Positions 1-6,294 of a DNA stretch of 10,708 bases are shown here, piece by piece (position 1 is the stretch's first letter; each line of letters starts with the position of its first letter). The stretch spans positions 1-10,708 of the forward strand of contig LT642795.1 of the NCBI GenBank assembly GCA_900128585.1. Direction: 5' to 3'. The DNA is from Stramenopiles sp. TOSAG23-3. Its lineage: Eukaryota; Sar. Position numbers and translations under genes: made by a program. Under the pieces are notes generated by a model. That model ran no database searches, was not told where the DNA came from, and saw only the letters and a program-made list of their open reading frames with translations.

Positions 1-78
1 CTTTCTTTCTTTCGACTCTTTCTTTCGACTCTTTCTTTCGACTCTTTCTTTCGACTCTTTCTTTCGACTCTTTCTTTC
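1..78. repeat. 13-bp minisatellite, about six copies
   Basis: A 13-base unit (GACTCTTTCTTTC in one phase) is repeated head to tail, with the CGA of successive units at 13, 26, 39, 52 and 65. The array starts at or before the window edge and decays after about 78 into AT-rich DNA. It is pyrimidine-rich on this strand. The same 13-mer occurs once, inverted, at the edge of the AAAG tract at 4306-4318, so the two arrays probably share an origin. Confidence 0.9.
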
Positions 79-632
79 TATATAGGAAGAGAGAAAGGCT
101 ATTGCTATGTTGTATAATTTAAATTATAAGAGGTTACTACGACGGGCGTTGCTATTTTTTTATTAAATAATAATAATCACAAATTTGATTCAAATTTAAT
201 AATAAAATATTTATGAGAGAGTGAATTACCACTACTATTGTATTATAATAATAAATCTATTTGAGTCTTCTATTTCTGCTTTGCTGGGATAACTAGTATA
301 TAATTCCTTCTTCTTTTTTTTCATTTTTTGAAAATATTACATTTTTTTCTTCTTTTTTTTTTGTTTCGTTTCCTTCGTACTTCTTTTTTGTTTTATTGTA
401 TTTAGTCTAGCATAGTATTACAGTAGTAACGAAGTCGTCCACTTCTTCTACTTTCTATTAATAATATTTTATTTATTTTTAGATCGAAGAAGAAGAAGGT
501 AGAAAAAAGATGTCGTCTATTTGTATGATGTATGATGTATGATAAAAACTAAATAAAATATAACGTAGTCTATTATATAAATATTATACTCTTAAAATAT
601 TTAAATAGGAAAGAAGAATATATATATTATTC

Positions 633-672
633 GGGGAGAGGAGAGAAGAGAGGAGAGAGGAGGGGGGGGGGG
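633..672 (+). other. 40-nt homopurine tract with G run
   Basis: An uninterrupted run of G and A (GGGGAGAGGAGAGAAGAGAG and onward) ends in a run of about eleven G and is flanked on both sides by AT-rich DNA. Homopurine/homopyrimidine runs with a G tract can adopt triplex (H-DNA) or G-rich structures. That such a structure forms here is inference. The tract is about 260 bp beyond the CUL4 stop codon, in 3' flanking DNA. Confidence 0.8.
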
Positions 673-907
673 TATAAAATTATTATTACGGTTATTTGTA
701 GCTAGAGTAAGATAGGCTATTTTGGACTGACGAGGAATAAACAACAACGTAAAATATTTTATGATACTTCTTTTTTTATTACTCTCAAAAAACTAAAAAG
801 ATAGATGACGATCCCCATCATTAAAAGTGACTCGATAACAAATCATACTTTTTTCTCTTTTTTCACGTTTCTTTCAACACAGCTATGCGTGTTTTACGTC
901 TCACATA

Positions 908-913
908 TTTATT
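908..913 (-). promoter_or_regulatory. Possible CUL4 poly(A) signal
   Basis: The plus strand reads TTTATT, giving canonical AATAAA on the minus strand about 17 bases after the CUL4 stop codon. In such AT-rich sequence the hexamer arises easily by chance, and a second copy lies at 775-780. Either could be the signal, and it is unknown whether this organism uses AATAAA. Confidence 0.3.
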
Positions 914-929
914 ACTCTCCTAAAATCTA

Positions 930-3293
930 TCAAGCAAGATAGCGGTACTGTTGAGGGTTGTTCTCCTCTCGTTCCAAATACTCTCTATCGATAAGAGATT
1001 CAATTCTCTTTTTAATATCCGAGCCTTGGGCAGGGAATTTCAACTGGCTCATCGTCTCGGACATCAAGTCCGAGTGCGACATGGTCTTTCTTGTCTTCAT
1101 GATCCGGACAAGGATGGCATCGACAGCGTGCAGCCGGTCGCGAAACACTTTCTCGTTCGTTTCCTTGTTCTCTGCTTTAGTCTCTTTGATCTGGATCTGG
1201 TTGATTTTTAGCTTGAACCGACTGTTCTTAAAGTCGTGCGCAACGATGAAGGAGTCCGAGTCGGCCACCTCCTTCCCCTTAGGGCGCTTCTTGAGCGGGC
1301 GGATTTTCCCGCAAGCCAAGGACTGCAACGTCCGCTTCAATTCCGCCGGGGTTAGCTTGACCCGGCTCAAAATGTCACCGTACGACATACGGTCGCCCTC
1401 TTTGTGCCCGTGGAACAGGAGCAGGACACTCGCCTGAAACAACGAGACGTTGAACTCATGCCGTTTCCGCCCAAACTGGGCCTTCACCACGCACGTCCCA
1501 AGGGAGTGCTGCCAGTACAGCTTTCGACCCTGGTAGTTTTCGTTGTAAAAGGTCTCGAACACGCGCCGGCCTTCAGCGACGGCCAGCGGAAGGCTCATGT
1601 CCAGCGGGGGGTACGTCGGCCAAAACCCCGTCCGCAGCACGTGCACGTACATCTCGCACGGGGAGCCGGACTCCGTCTGGGACTTGCTGTACTCTTCCGA
1701 GTATTTCGAACGGGTGAAGTTTTGCATCGTTTCCGTCGACAGTGTCATGTCCTTGAACATTCCTTCCAGCTTGGTGGTGAACGCTGCGCCGCACTCCGTC
1801 TTTAACTTGCTCACCATGCTCTTCTCCATTTCCTGAGAGGCTGACTTGTTCAGCAGCAAGCGCTTGGCCAGGTCTTTCTTGTAAAAGGCCTCGAACACGT
1901 CCTTTCCGTTGATGTAGCGAAAGAGGACCATGATCCTGTCCAGCAACGTCTCCATGTCGATCTCTTCGCTTGCCCCCACGCTGAAGGGCTTGGCGTCCTT
2001 GGGCGATGGGCCGAGCATGCTATCGCTCGAGGAGGACGGCAGGCTTGCCTTCGGCAGGTCAACCCTGCCTGTGCGCAGCCGCTCGTCGATGTACTTGGCG
2101 ATCATCTCGGCCGGGGTGTTCGCCCGGCTGTTGATGAACCTCTCGAAGGCACCCTTCAAGGTGTGCGCAAAGGTCTCGTCGCCCTGGAAGGCGGCGGCCA
2201 GGATGCGGTCGAGACGGTGCTTGAAGTCCAGCAGCGACTGAACCATGGCCTTGTCTCGGTGCGGGCTGTTGACGATCTTCCCCCCTGCATTCTCGATGTA
2301 GACACCAAATGCTTTCCTCTCCAGATCGACCCCGTCCACCCGCGTAAACAGGGTGTGCATCAGGCACAGGTCTTCGACTCGGTTCTGGTCCAACAAACTG
2401 GAAAACCCTTTCTCGATGATGGTCTTCGTGTGCTTGCCAAGGAGCTGCTCTTCGACCGAGTGGACCAGGCTTTGCCGGGAGCTCGGGTCCAAATACGTAC
2501 TTACGCGGTCCACCTCCTCGTGGAGCCGTTTGCTAACATGCGCTAAATAATCTGGGACGGTCATATGTGACATGCACCGTAGCCCTTCCTCGCCATAAAA
2601 GGTGCCCGAGTGCTCCAAAAATGTTTGCTGAAACAGGCTGTGGTAAATTCCCAGCGTAGAGAGCACTTGGGAAATCCGTCGCATCAGCGTCCGATTCACG
2701 CTCTCTCCTTTCCGTTCCCCACGAATCAGGGCCAACATACTATCGACTAAATATTTTTCTACGTCCGGGGCCCCCGCCAACGACCCCCGGAACAGCGACA
2801 CTACCATCTCCCAAATCGACCGCATCCCTTCGCTACAGTTCTGCAATATGTAAGTGCGGTCTAGGTACAAAAATATCGAACGAATGGCGGCGCTGTGCTG
2901 GCAGTGCTTCGACCACATGCTTTCGAATTGCTGTAAAAAAGCCTCCTCGTCCCCGCCGGAAGCTACTATATCGCCCAGCACGCCGCTCAGTCGTTTCATG
3001 ATCTCCGACGTTTCTCGCTCAAACTCCGTTTTCAGTCTATCGTAGAGGCGGGCGGACATCTTGTGCATGCAAACGTCCTCAGCAGTTCTGTACAAATCTT
3101 CCCTACTCGTTTGAATCGGTTTTTCTTGGAAAATGGCGTCGAGGGCCGACCGAAGCAAGGTCCACGACTCCTCCTCGAACGTTGGCGGGAGCTTCGGTGC
3201 ACGTTTCAGCGCCTTTATCGTAAGTTTCTTCACCTTCGTCTTCCCCCCCCTTCGGGACACGGAGTGTTTGTTTGAAAATGAAAGACGGCTCAT
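930..3293 (-). CDS. CUL4: Cullin-4, scaffold of CRL4 E3 ubiquitin ligase
   Basis: This 787-residue cullin is CUL4-type along its whole length. In CRL4 ligases the cullin N-terminus binds the DDB1 adaptor, and the C-terminal globular domain binds the RBX1 RING protein and NEDD8. Complexes act in the nucleus and cytosol on replication-licensing, DNA-repair and chromatin substrates. Visible landmarks are the N-terminal KKLTIKALKRAPKLP segment (residues 22-36) matching the DDB1-binding entry of CUL4, and RSIFLYLDRTYILQN (138-152) in the cullin repeats. Further on are the hallmark GKDVFEAFYKKDLAKRLL (463-480), GAAFTTKLEGMFKDM (502-516), FWPTYPP (557-563), and RTLQSLACGK (654-663). The winged-helix end has IMK at 731-733, where Lys733 is the expected neddylation site, and finishes in YRYLA. 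The start is the first ATG, at 3293, with A at -3; 25 more open codons upstream contain no ATG. A Ser-rich insertion sits at about 410-445. No introns are needed. Assignment to CUL4 over other cullins rests on recalled family sequence. Confidence 0.97.
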   Translation of the reverse strand: MSRLSFSNKHSVSRRGGKTKVKKLTIKALKRAPKLPPTFEEESWTLLRSALDAIFQEKPIQTSREDLYRTAEDVCMHKMSARLYDRLKTEFERETSEIMKRLSGVLGDIVASGGDEEAFLQQFESMWSKHCQHSAAIRSIFLYLDRTYILQNCSEGMRSIWEMVVSLFRGSLAGAPDVEKYLVDSMLALIRGERKGESVNRTLMRRISQVLSTLGIYHSLFQQTFLEHSGTFYGEEGLRCMSHMTVPDYLAHVSKRLHEEVDRVSTYLDPSSRQSLVHSVEEQLLGKHTKTIIEKGFSSLLDQNRVEDLCLMHTLFTRVDGVDLERKAFGVYIENAGGKIVNSPHRDKAMVQSLLDFKHRLDRILAAAFQGDETFAHTLKGAFERFINSRANTPAEMIAKYIDERLRTGRVDLPKASLPSSSSDSMLGPSPKDAKPFSVGASEEIDMETLLDRIMVLFRYINGKDVFEAFYKKDLAKRLLLNKSASQEMEKSMVSKLKTECGAAFTTKLEGMFKDMTLSTETMQNFTRSKYSEEYSKSQTESGSPCEMYVHVLRTGFWPTYPPLDMSLPLAVAEGRRVFETFYNENYQGRKLYWQHSLGTCVVKAQFGRKRHEFNVSLFQASVLLLFHGHKEGDRMSYGDILSRVKLTPAELKRTLQSLACGKIRPLKKRPKGKEVADSDSFIVAHDFKNSRFKLKINQIQIKETKAENKETNEKVFRDRLHAVDAILVRIMKTRKTMSHSDLMSETMSQLKFPAQGSDIKKRIESLIDREYLEREENNPQQYRYLA

Positions 3294-3529
3294 GTTGGTG
3301 GTGGAGGAACCGTTGTCAGCACAAGAATATGCACCGTAGTAGACCGCGAGAAACAAGTCGTACAACACAGACAGGTGGACTTCCTTTCTTTTCGTACTTG
3401 TTCTACGTACAATGCACGCATTCGAAAGTTCTTACCATTCTTTTTGATTCCATTTTTATCTTTTGCATACAACACACACTCCGTTGTTTCCATAATAAAA
3501 TACTTTTTTTGTTTTGTTTTCTTCTTCTC

Positions 3530-3547
3530 TTTTTTTTTTTTTTTTTT
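3530..3547 (+). repeat. T18 homopolymer
   Basis: Eighteen consecutive T sit inside a larger T/C-rich block that continues to about 3633 with TTC triplets. It lies about 240 bp upstream of the CUL4 start and would be an A tract on the CUL4 coding strand. Poly(dA:dT) tracts are known to exclude nucleosomes near promoters, so a promoter role is plausible but inferred. The exact length is prone to sequencing error. Confidence 0.85.
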
Positions 3548-3643
3548 AAATAATAAAAATAATAATATTTTTTTATTATATTATTGTTTTTTTCTTCGTC
3601 GTCTTCTTCTTCTTCTCTTCTGCTTCTTCTTCTTACTACTTCT

Positions 3644-3665
3644 CCGCCCGCGGCCCGCGGCGTGG
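3644..3665. promoter_or_regulatory. Isolated GC islet in the divergent promoter region
   Basis: The run CCGCCCGCGGCCCGCGGCG (3644-3662) followed by TGG stands alone inside kilobase-scale AT-rich DNA. It holds two overlapping-style copies of CCCGCGG, each containing the palindrome CCGCGG. The position, about 350 bp upstream of CUL4 and 950 bp upstream of the SOD-like gene, would suit a protein-binding site. Function is inference; only the composition and the repeat are seen. Confidence 0.35.
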
Positions 3666-4236
3666 ATGGAACAAATAATAATATAATAAATAATTATTAT
3701 TATTTTCATCAATAATGGAATAATAAAAGTACAATAAAAGTATACAATTATAAAATAATAATAGAACTAAAATAATAAAGAAACAGTAAAAGTATTACAT
3801 AGGTCGTTTAAACCATATTATTTATATACATACAGTATATCTAATATATTACCGACAGGAAACGTACTATTATAATACAAACTATATTTGAATACAACCC
3901 TAACAAATGAATGTATACAAGTACATATAACTCGTATTCATTAACGCTAGTTTTCCCACCATTCAATTTATATAGGGATACTATTAATGCTAATTAATTA
4001 CGGTACTAGTATACATATATATGTACTTATATTTCATAGCATGTATTTATTGAATTAGCGAAATACCTACAACGAACATACCAAGGTAGAAAGGGAAAGT
4101 GATTTAATTAATTGAAGAAGATACGAATACATACATACGCTAATGCTGTATGGGCTTGTATTTTGTATTGATTTCTTCTTCAGAATTCTTCATAGTATTA
4201 TTATAGAGAAGATTTGTTGTGGTTGATGAATCAATC

Positions 4237-4259
4237 AAGAAGAAAGAAAGAAAGAAAAA

Positions 4260-4315
<56 letters not shown>

Positions 4316-4368
4316 GTCAAAAAAAAGAAAAAAGAAAGAAAGAAAGAAGAAAGAAGAAGAAAAAAGAA
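4237..4368 (+). repeat. AAAG microsatellite / 130-nt polypurine tract
   Basis: A stretch of A and G, mostly perfect GAAA tetranucleotides between 4241 and 4316, is broken only by a TC dinucleotide at 4317-4318 and continues as impure AAAG/AAG to 4368. It begins about 380 bp and ends about 250 bp upstream of the SOD-like gene. The bases 4306-4318 are an inverted copy of the 13-mer unit at 1-78. The Phe/Ser-rich translation of the opposite strand is a by-product of the repeat and not a gene. Confidence 0.95.
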
Positions 4369-4615
4369 TAATGAGGAGTAGTAGTAGATAATACGGTGGT
4401 AGAAAGAGACTACTACGGTAATGATTTATTATCAATTAAAATATTTGTATTGCAAAGAGAAAGAGAGTGAGACTTATATGTGTGTAGATGAACTTAACAT
4501 AAACTCAGAAAGAACAGTGGAAGCAAGGACAAGATTAACCGGTGTTTAAGCGATATATACATTTCTGTACGTATTTTCAACAGTTCATTTACACAACCAC
4601 AAACGAATAATAACA
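4369..4615 (+). promoter_or_regulatory. Proximal promoter and 5' UTR of SOD-like gene
   Basis: This AT-rich segment separates the purine tract from the SOD-like ATG. A TATA-like ATATATA lies at 4553-4559, about 60 bases before the start codon, which would allow a short leader of about 30 bases. The leader end AACGAATAATAACAATGG is A-rich with A at -3 and G at +4, a favourable eukaryotic start context. The TATA assignment is tentative because such strings are common in the spacers here. Confidence 0.35.
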
Positions 4616-5089
4616 ATGGCAAAATCTGTCGCCTGTTTTGTTGGAGGGGAGGAGAATAAAGCAACTATGGAGGGGTTCTTAATGTTCGAGCAAATCTCTG
4701 AAGATGCCCCAACGAGCATCTCTGGGGAATTGAAAGGGCTTGCCCCAGGAAAACACGGTTTGTCGATCAACGTTTACGGCAACCTTAGCCAAGGGTTTGC
4801 ATCTCTTGGCTCCCACTTCAATCCGTTCGGAAAGAACCACGGTGGCCCCTCAGAAGAGACGCGTCACGTAGGAAGCCTGGGAAATATAACTGCGAACGAA
4901 GAAGGGGTCGCAAAGATTGATATTTCTGATAATCTCGTCAAACTGATCGGCCCGCAATCCGTTATTGGGCGATCAATAGCCGTCCATGCTTCCGAAGACG
5001 ATTTGGGAAAAGGTGGCCACGAAAATTCGCTAGTTGACGGTAACTCGGGCCCAATCGTTGGCGCCGGCATCATCGGTATTGTGGGATAA
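4616..5089 (+). CDS. Cu/Zn superoxide dismutase-like protein, predicted inactive
   Basis: This single-exon protein of 157 residues is the length of cytosolic Cu/Zn SOD (about 153) and aligns end to end with that family. It has no signal peptide or transit peptide. Fold landmarks are GKHGLSINVYGN (45-56) at the position of the usual GxHGFHVHEFGD, then SHFNPFGKNHGGP (66-78), RHVGSLGN (83-90), VIGRSIAVHASEDDLGKGG (116-134) and GAGIIGIVG (149-157). In human numbering, copper ligands His46 and His48 are Ser50 and Asn52, and zinc ligand Asp83 is Ser87. Guiding Arg143 is Ile147, and disulfide Cys57/Cys146 are Phe61/Ala150. His63, His71, His80 and His120 equivalents remain (67, 75, 84, 124). Dismutase chemistry needs the missing copper site, so this should be a pseudoenzyme, perhaps a zinc-binding or regulatory SOD fold. 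No CCS-type MxCxxC domain or CxC tail is present. The frame is intact with a strong start context, which argues against a decayed pseudogene. Confidence 0.92.
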   Translation: MAKSVACFVGGEENKATMEGFLMFEQISEDAPTSISGELKGLAPGKHGLSINVYGNLSQGFASLGSHFNPFGKNHGGPSEETRHVGSLGNITANEEGVAKIDISDNLVKLIGPQSVIGRSIAVHASEDDLGKGGHENSLVDGNSGPIVGAGIIGIVG

Positions 5090-5353
5090 ATACCGGCCGG
5101 GCAACTATGCAAATACGGCGGGTGGGCGAGATGGGGGATAGGGGAGCGTTGGAGTAACGCTTGAAACCCCACGTTGAGTGATTAGGAATCTCCCACGGGG
5201 TTCACTTTGCCTAATCCATGCGGAATTACACTCGCTTTATCTTAATCTTTACTATAAGAACTTCTTGAAATAGATGCTTTCCTCAACCCCCGGCCCGGAT
5301 GTAATTTTTTAAATTGTGTAAGAATTAAATCGTACCAGTACGCACGAATAAGT
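5090..5353. other. 3' flank of SOD-like gene
   Basis: No gene is seen. This should be the 3' UTR and downstream DNA of the SOD-like gene. The variant poly(A) hexamer ATTAAA occurs at 5324-5329. Short self-complementary pieces exist: AGCGTT/AACGCT around a 5-base loop (5145-5161), and GATTAGG (5180-5186) with CCTAATC (5210-5216). They are too short to call a structured element. Confidence 0.5.
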
Positions 5354-5380
5354 TAAAAACAAGAAAATTGGCTGTTATTT
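5354..5380 (+). repeat. 27-bp repeat, copy C (inverted relative to 6208-6234)
   Basis: These 27 bases, containing AACAAGAAAATTGGCTGTTA, are exactly the reverse complement of 6208-6234, 850 bp away. Chance identity of this length in so small a window is very unlikely even in AT-rich DNA. Homology stops abruptly on both sides of this copy, so it is probably a truncated member of a dispersed family and not a clean transposon terminus. Read on this strand the bases would encode KNKKIGCYL before a stop. Confidence 0.85.
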
Positions 5381-5446
5381 AAGTAATTAAATTTAGCTTC
5401 CTCATAAGTTTAAATACACTTTGGTGGCGCTGAAATGAAAAAGTAC

Positions 5447-5505
5447 GCCCACGAACAGTTTAAAAAACTATATATGCCCACAAACAGTATATAAAAAATA
5501 CTAAA
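5447..5505 (+). repeat. Two degenerate tandem copies, 29-bp period
   Basis: GCCCACGAACAGTTTA at 5447 recurs as GCCCACAAACAGTATA at 5476, each followed by AT-rich AAAAAACTA/AAAAATACTA. This gives two imperfect head-to-tail units of about 29 bp. The string CAAACAGTATATA (5480-5492) appears again at 5875-5887, linking this spot to the small-ORF region. No function is apparent. Confidence 0.6.
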
Positions 5506-5607
5506 AAACTAATGATGATAGTAAGACATAACATATGTTTTAAGACTCTCAAGATTATCCCAATTGTAGAACTGATCTAATTTTGCAACTGCTAAAATTC
5601 ATATCAC

Positions 5608-5841
5608 TTAAAGTCGCTCGGTACCTCCTTTGTCGTTCCTACAATATCGTATCATTCGACCCAGTTCCCAATCATAATCTTCAAAACTTCGCACAATCTC
5701 GTCTGGTTGTGTTCCATAATTGACTTGTTCAAATGATCGAGAACTATGCTGTGACCCCGATTCTTCATTATCCGGGCTGTTAGTAATTTCCATAGGAAGG
5801 CAGTGACTTTTTCTGTTTTTAAATTTGTCTGGTTCTGCCAT
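5608..5841 (-). CDS. Small hypothetical protein or gene remnant
   Basis: This 77-residue frame starts at ATG 5841 and ends at TAA. I do not recognise it. It is hydrophilic and charged, with no membrane segment; the end contains DYDWELGRMIRYCRNDKGG. The composition is balanced and unlike the low-complexity translations of the surrounding AT-rich DNA, which hints at present or former coding. The frame stays open upstream to 5913 without another ATG. A motif EQVNYGT (5713-5733) resembles EEVDYGS in the neighbouring small frame at 6091-6111, as if both came from one duplicated gene. No start context, promoter or partner supports expression. It could be an exon, a transposon fragment or chance. 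Confidence 0.3.
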   Translation of the reverse strand: MAEPDKFKNRKSHCLPMEITNSPDNEESGSQHSSRSFEQVNYGTQPDEIVRSFEDYDWELGRMIRYCRNDKGGTERL

Positions 5842-5931
5842 CCTGTACTGGAACTTCACTATTGCCTCGGACGTCAAACAGTATATACTAAATAGATTAC
5901 ATGGCTCTAATATTTAAGTTTTGTCTTCTGG

Positions 5932-5970
5932 AATAACAGCCAAGTTTTCGTTTTAAAATAGATTTGCATT
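5932..5970 (-). repeat. Dispersed repeat, copy A
   Basis: This copy aligns with 6209-6249 in the same orientation: AATAACAGCCAA, then a T/C-rich stretch with small indels, then AATAGATTTGCATT. Weaker similarity continues leftward (CTCTAATATTT...TTGTCTT against ACTTTAATGTTTTT...TTGTCTGTCTT). On the minus strand it begins with ATGCAAATCTAT, translating as MQIYFKTK before frame disruption. The same start, MQIYYKNK, is open for 40 codons in copy B. Confidence 0.75.
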
Positions 5971-6027
5971 AGGTAAACTGCGAACTGAACTCTAAATTTC
6001 GAGCTTATCTTTGCTCTTGTGGTTTCA

Positions 6028-6248
6028 CTAATCACTAGATGGACTCCATGCACAATCTGAATTGGTAGCTGGATTAGCAATGCTGTCAAATGAACCGTAA
6101 TCAACTTCCTCATCCGATATCTCACTCATAGGTGTCTCAATCCTTGTACGATTTTCCAAGCAGCGACTTTAATGTTTTTGAGTTGCTCGTTGTCTGTCTT
6201 GTAAACCAAATAACAGCCAATTTTCTTGTTTTTATAATAGATTTGCAT
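6028..6248 (-). pseudogene. Pair of overlapping small ORFs, possible gene remnant
   Basis: Two short frames abut on the minus strand. The first (6248 to 6126, 40 residues) begins MQIYYKNKKIGCYLVYKT and ends GLRHL. The second (6129 to 6028, 33 residues) begins MSEISDEEVDYGSFDSI and is acidic and Ser-rich. They overlap as ATGA at 6129-6126, so a one-base shift would join them. I recognise neither. The first corresponds to repeat copy A at 5969 at both DNA and protein level, and the second shares an EEVDYGS-like motif with the 77-residue frame. That pattern suits a duplicated, now broken coding unit, but chance open frames cannot be excluded. It lies just downstream of the LRR gene, within what may be its 3' UTR. 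Confidence 0.25.
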
Positions 6249-6249
6249 T
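6208..6249 (-). repeat. Dispersed repeat, copy B (with the 27-bp inverted arm)
   Basis: Bases 6208-6234 are the exact inverted partner of 5354-5380, and 6209-6249 are also a direct, diverged copy of 5932-5970. Because similarity to copy A runs past the end of the 27-bp arm through AATAGATTTGCATT, the arm ends are not element termini. The copy sits about 60 bp downstream of the stop codon of the LRR gene. Confidence 0.8.
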
Positions 6250-6294
6250 TAATTTCTTTTTTATAGTTATATATAGATTTTATTTTGCCGTCTC

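Larger units (their letters stand above)
79..929. other. AT-rich spacer downstream of CUL4
   Basis: No credible gene is visible here. The stretch is dominated by A/T with runs of T, TAA/ATT-like triplets and short purine blocks. It forms the 3' flank of the minus-strand CUL4 gene, so its right part should hold the 3' UTR and polyadenylation site. TTTATT, which is AATAAA on the minus strand, occurs at 908-913 and 775-780. The one strong sequence anomaly is the homopurine block near 633-672. Confidence 0.7.
3294..4236. other. Divergent intergenic region, left part
   Basis: There is no supported gene. This is the left part of a 1.3-kb head-to-head spacer between minus-strand CUL4 and the plus-strand SOD-like gene, so it should contain both promoters. 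The first 75 bases continue the CUL4 frame without an ATG and are probably 5' UTR. Then come pyrimidine-rich DNA with an 18-T run (3530-3547), TTC repeats (about 3593-3633), a GC-only islet (3644-3665) and long AT-rich DNA with AATAAT-type repeats. I see no confident TATA box for CUL4. Confidence 0.65.

Noticed and set aside
1-930. CRISPR-like array at the left edge
   Set aside because: The 13-bp units are contiguous with no spacers; it is an ordinary minisatellite.
951-3339. Many plus-strand frames across CUL4
   Set aside because: All are shadows of the minus-strand cullin, whose identity is certain.
3294-3368. Upstream extension of CUL4 by 25 codons to a GTG
   Set aside because: No ATG lies in this extension. 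ATG 3293 has a good context and gives a normal CUL4 N-terminus.
4235-4435. Phe/Ser-rich minus-strand frame
   Set aside because: It is a translation of the AAAG microsatellite and of low complexity.
4616-5089. SOD-like gene as the copper chaperone CCS
   Set aside because: It lacks the N-terminal MxCxxC metal-binding domain and the C-terminal CxC. Length and ends match SOD itself.
4864-5172. 102-codon frame antisense to the SOD-like gene
   Set aside because: It overlaps a clearly recognised protein and has no independent features; it is a shadow frame.
5141-5216. Structured RNA or terminator from small inverted repeats
   Set aside because: The stems are 6-7 bp with bulges or a 23-base loop, compatible with chance.
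5354-6234. Autonomous transposon or MITE bounded by the 27-bp inverted repeats
   Set aside because: There is no target-site duplication beside the arms, no transposase is recognised, and copies A and B share sequence beyond the arm ends.
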